Part shown: positions 36,097 through 45,830 of the stretch, in pieces
Layout: every line of letters begins with the position of its first letter
How positions within the stretch are numbered: the first letter of the stretch is position 1
DNA from: Impatiens glandulifera
Lineage: Eukaryota > Streptophyta > Magnoliopsida > Ericales > Balsaminaceae
Reading direction: 5' to 3'
Assembly (NCBI RefSeq): GCF_907164915.1
Contig: NC_061864.1
Location: 13,895,889-13,959,888 of the forward strand
DNA: 64,000 nt
Notes under the pieces: model-generated
The model's database searches: none
The model's input: the letters and a program-made list of their open reading frames with translations, nothing else
What the model was told of the DNA's origin: nothing
Made by a program: the position numbers and the translations under genes

Positions 36097-36726
36097 CGTA
36101 GCTCCAATTTTTTTCAAACCGAAAGGACAAACACGGTCCTGCAAAATGAGAAGGTAAACTCTCTCCAGAAAGAAAGAGTTTATTTCCTGTTCATCTTGCA
36201 TTATTTTTTATAAAATTTTAATCAATTCCTTCAAATATATAACCATTTTAATTTAAATATTAAACTTATTTATATAAATTATTTGAAATATTTTATTTGA
36301 TCTTTTAATTTTTAAATTTAAGATAAAAAATTATAATATTTTTTAAATGTATAATTAAATCATTAAATTATATTATATTTAAAATTTTATCTAATTTATT
36401 TTATATTTATATTTTTACATTATATTTTATAACTTAAATTTTATAAATTTATAATTTTAAACAATACGAATAAACATAGAAAGTACATTAAAAAAAATAT
36501 CGTGAAAAGATATATAATTAATTTTATCTTAATTTTATTAAAGGAATAAAAAAGATTAAGTTAAATATATAAAGTTGATAAATATATAGATAATATTAAC
36601 AAGGTTAAAAGTTAGTGTAAAAAAGAAATATTTTAAGAAATAGATATTTAGGTTGGAGATGAATTAGTGTTGATATGACATTTATTCTTTTGGGTTTGAA
36701 AATGGATTTTTGAGTTAGAGACGATC
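36097..36726. mobile_element. Diverged Tourist-like MITE (relative of the 49 kb copy)
   Basis: The right half shares long blocks with 49500-49742, for example TTAAATATATAAAGTT, AAATATATAGATAATATTAA, TTAGTGTAA and a GAGTT...GATC end followed by TAA. The left end near GTAGCTCCAATTTT aligns loosely with the other copy. Boundaries are approximate. Confidence 0.5.
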
Positions 36727-38128
36727 TAAGACAATCTAATCTTAAGACAAGATAGTAGTGATGTCAATAAAGTTAGAGTGCATTTACCATTTTCACCATA
36801 GTTCTAAGGATTTAATTTAATTATTATTTATGTCACATTTAGTTGTAGTGAATTCTTACTATACAATATACATATACAGTACTCTTTAAAAAAAAATAAA
36901 AATAAAATTAATAGATTTTCATATAAATATATTAAAAAAAATATATTATTATAAAAAAATTAAACTTACAAACTCTTATAAAATATGGAAAATAATTAAA
37001 TATATCGATGATATTATAAATTTTAATTGTGTTCGGGATAAAATAATGACAAAATAAGATTGAGGACACAAATATCATCCTGACTCATCCCGAGAAAAAA
37101 TTGCATAAACAAATAAACTAAAATAAATAAATGCAGAACTTTCACAAGGATCCTGCAAATTATCATTGTCCTCCATCAAAATGAACAAAATAATAAATAC
37201 TTAGAGGAATTGTCTTTAACTTATTTGAAAATTAAGCTTACAAAAATACACTAAATATCTTTGACTACGAAATATTTTGTTTGTAGAGCATAGGGATGAC
37301 AACGAAAATCTTATTTCATGGGTATTAAAGTACTCATCTTATCTTTTCTTTTAATTTAGTGGATGTGAATATTTCCGGCCTCTTTGGGTCCTAATTTTGA
37401 GTCCGTCAGATGACATATTTTGCTCGTCTAATTAATTTGTTAAGTGTGTTTGCGGACTATTTGTTTAACCCAATGGGCCAACGCTCTCATTTTTTTAAAG
37501 TACCAATCTTCGAACTCAAATTTCATTTTTCGATCCCGATCCTATGTGTATCTATATTTTATCTTATCTCATATTTGTTGGGTACCTAATTCCCGATAAG
37601 TATCCCATTACCCGGTTAAAATTTATAAGATTTTAAACATTAAAGAAAAAAACACAACTTTCATAAATAATTTTGAAATGACTAACATCAAAATATTAAA
37701 ATAACAAACAAAAACATTACACATACTTATGCTATAGATTTTAAAAAATATAACAACTTTGTTGTTAATATAGTAAAAAACAAAGTTAAAATGAAGGTTG
37801 AATTTTATTTTCTAAGTGAAGGTTAAAAATAAAAATAAAAATAAAAATTGAATATGAAGAATAATGAGATATAAATAACATTTTATTATTAAAATAAAAG
37901 TTAAAGAATAATAAAATTTGAAATATTAAACAAAATAAAGTGAAATTACAATGTGAATAAGAAAAAAAAAATATTGTATTTGTGATGATGTTTGCAACAA
38001 CCACACATTTTAGAGCACACATTTTTGAGGTCATTTCAATTTTATTAAAAAAAATAAAATTAATTTTAATATTAATATAGTTGGATATGAGATTCCCATA
38101 CCGTTTGGATAACTTTTCTTATTTTCTA
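36727..38128. other. Intergenic DNA with a partial hAT-like terminus
   Basis: AT-rich. At 37288 TAGGGATGACAACG starts a segment (to about 37660) with GGGTA/TACCC words, similar in style to the hAT-like element at 38137. I could not find its other end or target duplication. The open frame 37786-38034 is low complexity. Confidence 0.5.
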
Positions 38129-38386
38129 TGCCCGATTAGGAATGACAATGGTACCCGTATGCCCAATATTTGTGGGTACCCGATAATCGTATTCGGATAT
38201 TTTAAATCGAGTTCGAGGTTATGTCGAGAATAGGGAGAGGAAGAATGTACTCAGTCGGGTATGGAGTCTGAGAAAGAGAGTGTACAAAAGTCATACCCGA
38301 CTATATTAATATTAAAATTATTTTTTTTTATTAAAGTTTAATATGTGACTTTTCAAATATTTCATTATTACAAAATATATGATACA

Positions 38387-38883
38387 TGTTAGATCCAATT
38401 CTAAAAACTAAGTGAATAAATCTTAGAATACAAACTAAATCATTAGAGGAAGAAACCTATCATCCAAAATCTTTTAGTTGAAGACTACAGGCAAACTATT
38501 AGAGTGAGAAAAATACCTTGATCCATTATCCTCTGTCTATCACAGAAGATTGGGTGTTTTGATCTTCCAAACTCAGCAATCACCTTCTTCTCTCTCTATG
38601 GATCGATGGAGGCTCCAAGGATTGTAGGTGAGAGTGAATTGGGGACCATAACCCATTTTATATGCTTTATTTGATAATTTTATTTTGACCATCACAAAAT
38701 ATAAAATTATCCTAAGGTATCTACACATATATAAATTATCCATATTACTTTCAATATACTCCAAAATCCCTTAATCTTTATAAATCACTTAAAATTGATT
38801 TAGCTTAATAATAATAACATATATAACCTTTAGTCAAATAATTTAAATCCATTTTAGAATTATAAATCCATATAATTCTAACA
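38387..38883 (-). repeat. 3' LTR (element orientation)
   Basis: 497 bp, same length and apparently the same sequence as 44114-44610. Bounded inside by the polypurine tract at 38884-38896 (plus-strand ATCTCCCACTTGG). Confidence 0.95.
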
Positions 38884-39291
38884 ATCTCCCACTTGGATTA
38901 AATTATGAACTAAACAATTATACATTATCCTTATGATATCAAATTTTGTTATTATCTAAAAGAATATATTCAAACAATCTTGTCCATTGATTATATCAAA
39001 TGCAGAACCAAAGCGGCTTTCGTTATCATTATCGTAGCTTAACCGATCAATGATCACAAGCATTAATATAACCAAATGACATAGATCAAATATGGATGTG
39101 TAGCATGGAAATTACATGTAATGTGATTTAACATGCCTATTTCCAACTGGTCCAACAAAAACTGTATTGAGATCCATAAAAATAGCCAAAATGGACTAAA
39201 TGAACACCAAAATTAATACCAAAATGATTAAACCAAAATATATATTACAAATATCCATAGAATAGTATCCCAAAAAACATACAGACTCCCA

Positions 39292-42200
39292 CTAAACTTC
39301 AATATCTCTAAGAGATACAACCCCCATATGGGCAACATGCTTATGAAAGACCTTGGGTTGTAATCCCTTAGTGAGCGGATCCGCTATCATGAAGTCTGTT
39401 CCAATGTGTTCTATAGATATTTGACCATCCTGAACTCTTTCCTTAACAACCAGAAACTTGATGTCTACAAACTTAGACTTTGAGAAACTCCTATTGTTGT
39501 TAGAGAACATTACAGCTGACTGATTATCACATAGTATCTTAAGTGGTCTTTCGATCTCTTTGACTTGTAATCCCATAATAAAATTATTCAGCCATAATGC
39601 TTGATTAGATGCTTCATAGCATGCTATAAATTCAGCTGCCATAGTTGAAGAAGCTGTAAGTTTCTGTTTAGCACTCTTCCAAGAGATAGCTCCTCCAGCT
39701 AAAAGGAAAATATAGCCTGATGTTGACTTCAAGTCATCTTTGCATCCAGCAAAATCAGAATCAGTGTACCCTATGATCTCAAGCTGATCTGATTTCTTGT
39801 ATGTGAGCATATATTCCTTAGTTCTTTGTAAATATCTGAATACTCTTTTTACAGCCTTCCAATGATCCAATCCAGGATTATTCAAGTATCTTCCTAACAT
39901 GCCAACTATGTACGCTATATCCGGACGCGTGCATACTTGAGCATACATTAAGCTTCCTACTGCAGAATCATAAGGAATCTTTTGCATTTCTTTGGCTTCA
40001 AAGTCACTTGAAGGGCATTGACTTTTATCTATTTTGTCTCCTTTAGCCACAGGGGTATCTCCTGCTTTACATTCATGCATGCCAAACCTTTTTAAAACCT
40101 TCTCGATATAGTTCTTTTGTGATAATCCAAGTATACCTTGACCACGATCTCGATATATCTGAATTCCTAATACAAAAGAAGCGTCACCAAGATCTTTCAT
40201 TTCAAATTTCGTTGAAAGAAATTTCTTAGTGTCGTGCAATAAGCCTATATCATTGCATGCCAATAATATGTCATCAACATATAAAATCAGAAACATAATT
40301 TTATTCCCACTAAATTTATGGTATATACAATCATCAACTTTATTTGCCTCAAAACCATATGAGATAACAGCTTGATGAAATTTGTAATACCATTGACGGG
40401 AAGCTTGCTTTAGCCCGTAGATGGATTTCTTCAGTTTACAAACTAAGTCCTTTGAATTATTAGAATCAAAGAACTCGGGTTGCACCATATATATTGTTTC
40501 ATTAATGTCGCCATTAAGAAACGCAGTCTTAACATCCATCTGATGTAACTCTAAATCATAATGAGCTACGAGTGCCATTATAGTTCTAAAGGAATCTTTC
40601 GTAGATACCGGAGAAAAAGTTTCCTTATAGTCGATGCCTTCCTTTTGAGTAAAACCCTTAGCAACAAGACGTGCTTTGAATCTCTCAATGTTACCATTCG
40701 AATCCCTTTTGGATTTAAAAATCCATTTACAACCAACGGATTTCGAACCTGCAGGTAACGGAACGAGATCCCAAACGTCATTGTCCTTCATAGACTTTAA
40801 CTCCTCATTCATGGCATCAATCCATTTTTGAGAATCAGAACTCTTAATGACTTGGTTGAAAGTGACAGGGTCATCTTTTACTTCGTCTATGTCCTCATGT
40901 TCTTGTAAGAATACGTAATAATCGTCTGAAATCGTACTCCTTCTTTCTCTAGTGGACCTTCGTAATGGCATAGTTTCTCGAGATTGTTGAGTTTGTTCTT
41001 CCAGAATTTCTTCTTGAATAGGTTCAGAAAGCACATTGTCCTTTTCATTATCCACTTGATTAAAATCAAGTGAAACCAAAGGAATAGAAACAAATTCTTC
41101 TTCAAAGACAATGTTTTCTTTATCTTTCCTCACACACTCTATATCCTCGAAAAACCGGGCATTTCCCGTTTCAAAAATTGTCTTTACCGTAGGATCATAA
41201 AATTTGTACCCCCTTGACCTTTCAGGATATCCAACAAAATAACAACTAACAGTCTTAGAGTCCAATTTCTTTTCATTTGGCCTGTATGGCCTTGCCTCAG
41301 CTGGACACCCCCATACATGTAAATGTGTTAATACAGGTTTTCGGCCTGTCCAACACTCATATGGGGTTTTGTTAGTCGTCGCCTTAGTAGGTACCCTGTT
41401 AAGGATATAAGCTGTTGTCTTTAGTGCTTCACCCCAAAGAGATTCTGGTAAGCTTGAATTTGCAATCATGCTCCTTACCATGTCCTTAAGTGTGCGGTTT
41501 CGTCTTTCAGCAACACCATTCATGTTAGGCGAACCCGGCATGGTGTACTGAGGAACAATACCGCATTCTCTTAGGAATTTAGCAAATGGTCCTGGACGTT
41601 GTTCACCTGACCCGTCATACCGACCATAATATTCACCCCCACGATCGGATCTGACGGCCTTAATTTTTTTATCAAGCTGATTTTCAACTTCAGCTTTAAA
41701 GGATTTGAACACGTCCAAAGATTGTGACTTCTCTTGAATGAGATATATGTAGGCATAACGCGAGAAATCGTCAATGAATGATATATAATATTGTTGACCA
41801 TTCCAAGCTGCTGTAGGGAATGGTCCACAAATATCAGTATGTATCAATTCAAGGACTTCCGTCGCTCGGTTAGCTTCAAATCTCCTTACACTCGTTTGTT
41901 TCCCTTTAATACAACTAACACAAACATTAAAGTCAGTCATATCAAGAGGACTTAATATCTCATTTGACACAAGCTTTTCAATTCTCTTTTGAGAGATATG
42001 ACCTAAACGTTTATACCATAACAGAGCTGAATCATCATTAGTTAATTTACGTTTTGCACCTCTTGAATTAACTTGCAAGGTTTCATTAAATGAAGCTACA
42101 GTTTCTAACATGTATAGATTGTCACAAACAGATAAAAAACCAGAACCCATAACATTTGAATTTAATGATAAACTAAATTTTCCATTTCCAAATGAACCAA

Positions 42201-43266
42201 AATAACCAAATTTGTCCAATGCTGAAATGGAAATTAAGTTTCGTCTAAAAGACGGTACAACAAAAGTATCATTTAAGTCCAAAAACTGTCCAGATTTTAG
42301 TAACAATCTAAAGTCTCCGATAGCTTCAACTTCAACTGTTTCGCCATTGCCCACAAAAATGTATCTTTCAGCATCATTCGGCTTTCGGCAATTCAGGCAA
42401 CCCTGCATAGACATACTAATGTGAATGGTAGCACCAGAATCTAACCACCATGTATGTCTAGATGCAGAAACCAAATTAACCTCAGAACAAACAAGGTTGA
42501 GAAGTGTACCCTTTTTCACGCGCCATGCATGATACTTAGGACAATCTTTCTTTTGATGTCCTTCTTCTCTACAGAAGAAACAGTTCAAGCCGTTAGACTT
42601 TTTCTGTTTCAATTGAGAAGGAGCACCCACAGCTACAGCTTTCTTCTTCCTTTTCTTATTCTCTTTGTCTTTGGAAGATGATGCCATATGAGCACTTTCT
42701 GTTCGATCATGCTTAATTCTCTCTTCTTCTTGAACACAATGAGATATCAGCTCATTAAGTGTCCATTTATCCTTCTGGCAGTTATAACTTATTTTAAGCT
42801 GCCCAAACTGAGAAGGAAGAGAAATCAAGACTAAATGGACAAGCAGTTCTTCAGACAGCTCTAACTTAAGGTCCTTAAGTCTTGAAGCAAGATGAGACAT
42901 TTCCATAATGTACTCCCTAATATTCCCTTTGCCATTATACTTGAGTGAAACAAGCTTAGCTAAAAGCGTACTTGTTTCAGCCTTCTCGTTTTTCTCAAAA
43001 CGCTTCTCAAGTGCATCTAGGAATGCTTTAGCATCATTGTCTTCCGACAAATTGCCCCGAAATGCTTCTGGAATAGCACGTTTCATGATCATTAAGCTTA
43101 CACGATTCGAACGCTCCCACTTTTCCAGCTCTCTTTTATCATCAAGAGTACTTGATGCTGTAAGAGATGGGGGGCGTGCGACCCTAAGTGCAATGTCAAG
43201 ATCCATGCACCCGAGAACAATCATAACGTTCTCTTTCCAGACTTTATAATTAGTTCCATTAAGCAT
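39292..43266 (-). CDS. copia gag-pol polyprotein (Tnt1-like)
   Basis: 1324 aa from the first ATG (MLNGTNYKVWKENVM). The frame is open 26 codons further upstream (to 43344) without an ATG. Domains in order: gag (UBN2-type), CCHC knuckle (CFFCREEGHQKKDC), aspartic protease (WWLDSGATIH), GAG-pre-integrase (LWYKRLGHIS), integrase with acidic residues in HTDICGP, RSDRGGEY and NGVAERRNRTL, reverse transcriptase (HQMDVKTAFLNGD; catalytic ILYVDDILLA), and RNase H (SSTMAAEFIACYEAS) to DPLTKGL. No stop or frameshift is present. The frame upstream of the ATG still looks coding-like and is preceded by a strong TTATTACAG acceptor, so the true gag start may lie on a spliced leader. Confidence 0.95.
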   Translation of the reverse strand: MLNGTNYKVWKENVMIVLGCMDLDIALRVARPPSLTASSTLDDKRELEKWERSNRVSLMIMKRAIPEAFRGNLSEDNDAKAFLDALEKRFEKNEKAETSTLLAKLVSLKYNGKGNIREYIMEMSHLASRLKDLKLELSEELLVHLVLISLPSQFGQLKISYNCQKDKWTLNELISHCVQEEERIKHDRTESAHMASSSKDKENKKRKKKAVAVGAPSQLKQKKSNGLNCFFCREEGHQKKDCPKYHAWRVKKGTLLNLVCSEVNLVSASRHTWWLDSGATIHISMSMQGCLNCRKPNDAERYIFVGNGETVEVEAIGDFRLLLKSGQFLDLNDTFVVPSFRRNLISISALDKFGYFGSFGNGKFSLSLNSNVMGSGFLSVCDNLYMLETVASFNETLQVNSRGAKRKLTNDDSALLWYKRLGHISQKRIEKLVSNEILSPLDMTDFNVCVSCIKGKQTSVRRFEANRATEVLELIHTDICGPFPTAAWNGQQYYISFIDDFSRYAYIYLIQEKSQSLDVFKSFKAEVENQLDKKIKAVRSDRGGEYYGRYDGSGEQRPGPFAKFLRECGIVPQYTMPGSPNMNGVAERRNRTLKDMVRSMIANSSLPESLWGEALKTTAYILNRVPTKATTNKTPYECWTGRKPVLTHLHVWGCPAEARPYRPNEKKLDSKTVSCYFVGYPERSRGYKFYDPTVKTIFETGNARFFEDIECVRKDKENIVFEEEFVSIPLVSLDFNQVDNEKDNVLSEPIQEEILEEQTQQSRETMPLRRSTRERRSTISDDYYVFLQEHEDIDEVKDDPVTFNQVIKSSDSQKWIDAMNEELKSMKDNDVWDLVPLPAGSKSVGCKWIFKSKRDSNGNIERFKARLVAKGFTQKEGIDYKETFSPVSTKDSFRTIMALVAHYDLELHQMDVKTAFLNGDINETIYMVQPEFFDSNNSKDLVCKLKKSIYGLKQASRQWYYKFHQAVISYGFEANKVDDCIYHKFSGNKIMFLILYVDDILLACNDIGLLHDTKKFLSTKFEMKDLGDASFVLGIQIYRDRGQGILGLSQKNYIEKVLKRFGMHECKAGDTPVAKGDKIDKSQCPSSDFEAKEMQKIPYDSAVGSLMYAQVCTRPDIAYIVGMLGRYLNNPGLDHWKAVKRVFRYLQRTKEYMLTYKKSDQLEIIGYTDSDFAGCKDDLKSTSGYIFLLAGGAISWKSAKQKLTASSTMAAEFIACYEASNQALWLNNFIMGLQVKEIERPLKILCDNQSAVMFSNNNRSFSKSKFVDIKFLVVKERVQDGQISIEHIGTDFMIADPLTKGLQPKVFHKHVAHMGVVSLRDIEV

Positions 43267-44100
43267 AGGAACTGCATTAACATTACCTATGATACTTGAA
43301 ATGTTAACTGTAATAACAGAGAATATAAAATAATGTAAGCTCACAAAATAATGTGCATATATATTTAATAATAATGTAACTCATATTATTGTGCATCCAT
43401 CAACAAGAAACCGGCACAACATCAACACCTAATCTTTTGACTAAAAGTGTTAACCTGTAATTGGCAACTTGGTCCAGTACATAAATATTGACAACAAGAC
43501 CTGTCAAACAATGGATTTATCTTTGGACAAATTCAATGTTCACATGGCAACCTAATAATTGTCACATATTTTAATACTGCAACAATCCATGTCAATGTAC
43601 AAACATCTACCTTCCTTTGGGCCGGTGAATATTCATACAATGTCATGTCTCATGCCCAACATATAAAACAAGACAATTACAGCAAGAGGCTAATTTTATA
43701 GCATGTTACTCAACTATCCTATTTTACAATGTAAGACGTCATAAAATTGCACGAAAGAGTTATAATTCACATATATGCTCAAACAATAGACAAACAAAAT
43801 CATTTTAGATCGAATAGGGATAATCGCAAAAGGTTTAGTCAATTACAGACCAATCCTAACCCCATCGATCTAAAAAAAAAACAAAGAGGGGTTGCATCCA
43901 ACATTGAAAATCACTCATTCATTGATTTTCACCCCCAAAATTGTTCAATTCATCATATAATGAATGATCAAACAATAATCCTTAACATGCATCAGATAAT
44001 TTTGCGGAAATAGACACATGCAAAACAAACCCTAAAGTAATTCTGAAAAATTGATTCCAAATTAACCCTAATTGATTACTTGTAGTCTAACAAATCCATT
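43267..44100 (-). other. Untranslated leader of the copia element
   Basis: About 0.8 kb between the primer-binding site and gag with no long ORF on the coding strand. On the minus strand a pyrimidine-rich TCTCTGTTATTACAG near 43306-43325 looks like a 3' splice site. Confidence 0.6.
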
Positions 44101-44113
44101 CTCTGATACCAAT

Positions 44114-44610
44114 TGTTAGATCCAATTCTAAAAACTAAGTGAATAAATCTTAGAATACAAACTAAATCATTAGAGGAAGAAACCTATCATCCAAAATCTT
44201 TTAGTTGAAGACTACAGGCAAACTATTAGAGTGAGAAAAATACCTTGATCCATTATCCTCTGTCTATCACAGAAGATTGGGTGTTTTGATCTTCCAAACT
44301 CAGCAATCACCTTCTTCTCTCTCTATGGATCGATGGAGGCTCCAAGGATTGTAGGTGAGAGTGAATTGGGGACCATAACCCATTTTATATGCTTTATTTG
44401 ATAATTTTATTTTGACCATCACAAAATATAAAATTATCCTAAGGTATCTACACATATATAAATTATCCATATTACTTTCAATATACTCCAAAATCCCTTA
44501 ATCTTTATAAATCACTTAAAATTGATTTAGCTTAATAATAATAACATATATAACCTTTAGTCAAATAATTTAAATCCATTTTAGAATTATAAATCCATAT
44601 AATTCTAACA
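44114..44610 (-). repeat. 5' LTR (element orientation)
   Basis: 497 bp. On the minus strand it should contain the element promoter; TTTATATATGTG is a TATA candidate. The primer-binding site lies 2 nt inside it (plus-strand CTCTGATACCA, 44101-44111). Confidence 0.95.
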
Positions 44611-45386
44611 ATACATACACCATTTAATTTGATTTTATCAACACTTCGCTCCAAACATGTTGTAAATATACTACAGCTTCAACTTTAACATTTTTATATT
44701 TCCCAAAAAAATATTTCTATACACAAATCTTCAATTTCAACTTTTATATTTAATAACAAAATATTAATAACTAGATAAATAAGTAATGTTTTAATTTATA
44801 TTTGTAATATTTTGATATTATTAATTTTAAAATTATTTATTAAAAATGTGTTTATTTTTCTTCGATCTTTGTAATCTTATAATATTTTTTTTTATTACGG
44901 ATATCCGACGATTTGGGAATGAGAATAGAAGTAGAAATACCCATTGAGTTCCGATTCAAGATCAGGTAGTGAAATTAAAATTGAGTTCGGGAATGAATAA
45001 TTTACTATCTATTGAGTAGGGTAATTATTGTCATCCCTATGACCGATTCTGAAACCAATTTAAAGTATTTGAACCGACCATTGGTAACCACAATTATAAA
45101 GAATATCGGTACTCTTACCATCCTAGTAGAGTATAAAGTCATATATTTCAATTAACTGAAAATGACTTGAAATTAGGTGGTGAAATTGAATTGTGCCGTA
45201 AGAAATTAATAACTCATTTTTATTTTCTTTTTTTTATTGCTAAGAGTAGTATTATTATTTTTTTTCAATTTTGATTCACGCTATATTTCATTTAGCGTGT
45301 TATTTTCCTAGAAAAGCTCCCGCTTTTTCGATTTTTATTTTTTCAGTTTCAGAATTTTTGAAGAGAGAGAAGAAGAAGAATCGACA

Positions 45387-45830
45387 ATGGGGAAAGAGCT
45401 GAGCGGCGATCAAGTTTCCTCCATGAAGGAGGCCTTTACGCTATTCGACACCGACGGCGACGGCAAGATCGCCTCTTCCGAACTGGGTATCTTGATGCGA
45501 TCCCTTGGTGGAAACCCTACCCAAGCCCAACTCAAGCAAATAGTCACCGAGGAAAAGCTCTCCTCACCTTTTGATTTCCCCCGATTCCTCGAACTCATGT
45601 CTAAGCACCTCAAACCCGAGCCATTTGATCGGATGCTTCGCGACGCCTTTAAGGTCCTCGATAAGGAAGGTACTGGCTTTGTCGTTGTTTCAGATCTAAG
45701 GCACATTCTTACAAGTATCGGTGAGAAATTGGACCCGGCTGAGTTCGATGAGTGGATCAGAGAGGTAAATGTTGGATCTGATGGAAAGATCCGGTATGAG
45801 GAGTTTATTGCTAGGATGGTTGCAAAATGA
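45387..45830 (+). CDS. CML13: Calmodulin-like protein, CML13/CML14 type
   Basis: A single coding exon, 147 aa, starting [19 protein letters not shown]-hand 1 is canonical ([12 protein letters not shown], ~21-32). The other loops have lost Ca ligands (the [12 protein letters not shown] and [11 protein letters not shown] regions). This pattern, with [11 protein letters not shown] and [10 protein letters not shown], is characteristic of the CML13/CML14 pair, which act as light chains for IQ-domain partners such as myosins, IQD and CAMTA proteins. The C-terminus [11 protein letters not shown] is typical. The stop codon is followed at once by a GTAAGTTT donor and, ~970 bases later, a GATATGCAG acceptor (46804), which suggests a 3' UTR intron. 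The leader is GA-rich (GAAGAGAGAGAAGAAGAAG). CML13 versus CML14 cannot be resolved here. Confidence 0.93.
   Translation: MGKELSGDQVSSMKEAFTLFDTDGDGKIASSELGILMRSLGGNPTQAQLKQIVTEEKLSSPFDFPRFLELMSKHLKPEPFDRMLRDAFKVLDKEGTGFVVVSDLRHILTSIGEKLDPAEFDEWIREVNVGSDGKIRYEEFIARMVAK

Larger units (their letters stand above)
38387..44610 (-). mobile_element. Complete, young Ty1/copia retrotransposon
   Basis: 6.2 kb, minus strand. Two 497 bp LTRs (TGTTAG...CTAACA) are flanked by the 5 bp duplication ATACA (38382-38386 and 44611-44615). The primer-binding site TGGTATCAGAG matches the initiator tRNA-Met 3' end. A polypurine tract AAGTGGGAGAT abuts the 3' LTR. The polyprotein frame is uninterrupted. I see no difference between the LTRs, so insertion is very recent and the copy may be active. 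Confidence 0.96.
38137..45039. mobile_element. hAT-like non-autonomous element split by a copia insertion
   Basis: Left terminus TAGGAATGACAATGG and right terminus complement TAGGGATGACAATAA are inverted repeats. They are flanked by TGCCCGAT (38129-38136) and TGACCGAT (45040-45047), an 8 bp duplication with one difference. Removing the copia element and one ATACA leaves about 670 bp. Interior words such as GGGTACCCGATAA and TACCCATTGAG are typical of plant hAT MITEs. It is older than the copia insertion. Confidence 0.75.

Noticed and set aside
38573..38764. 63-codon frame present identically at 38573 and 44300 (minus)
   Set aside because: It lies within the LTR and is duplicated only because both LTRs are the same; not a gene.
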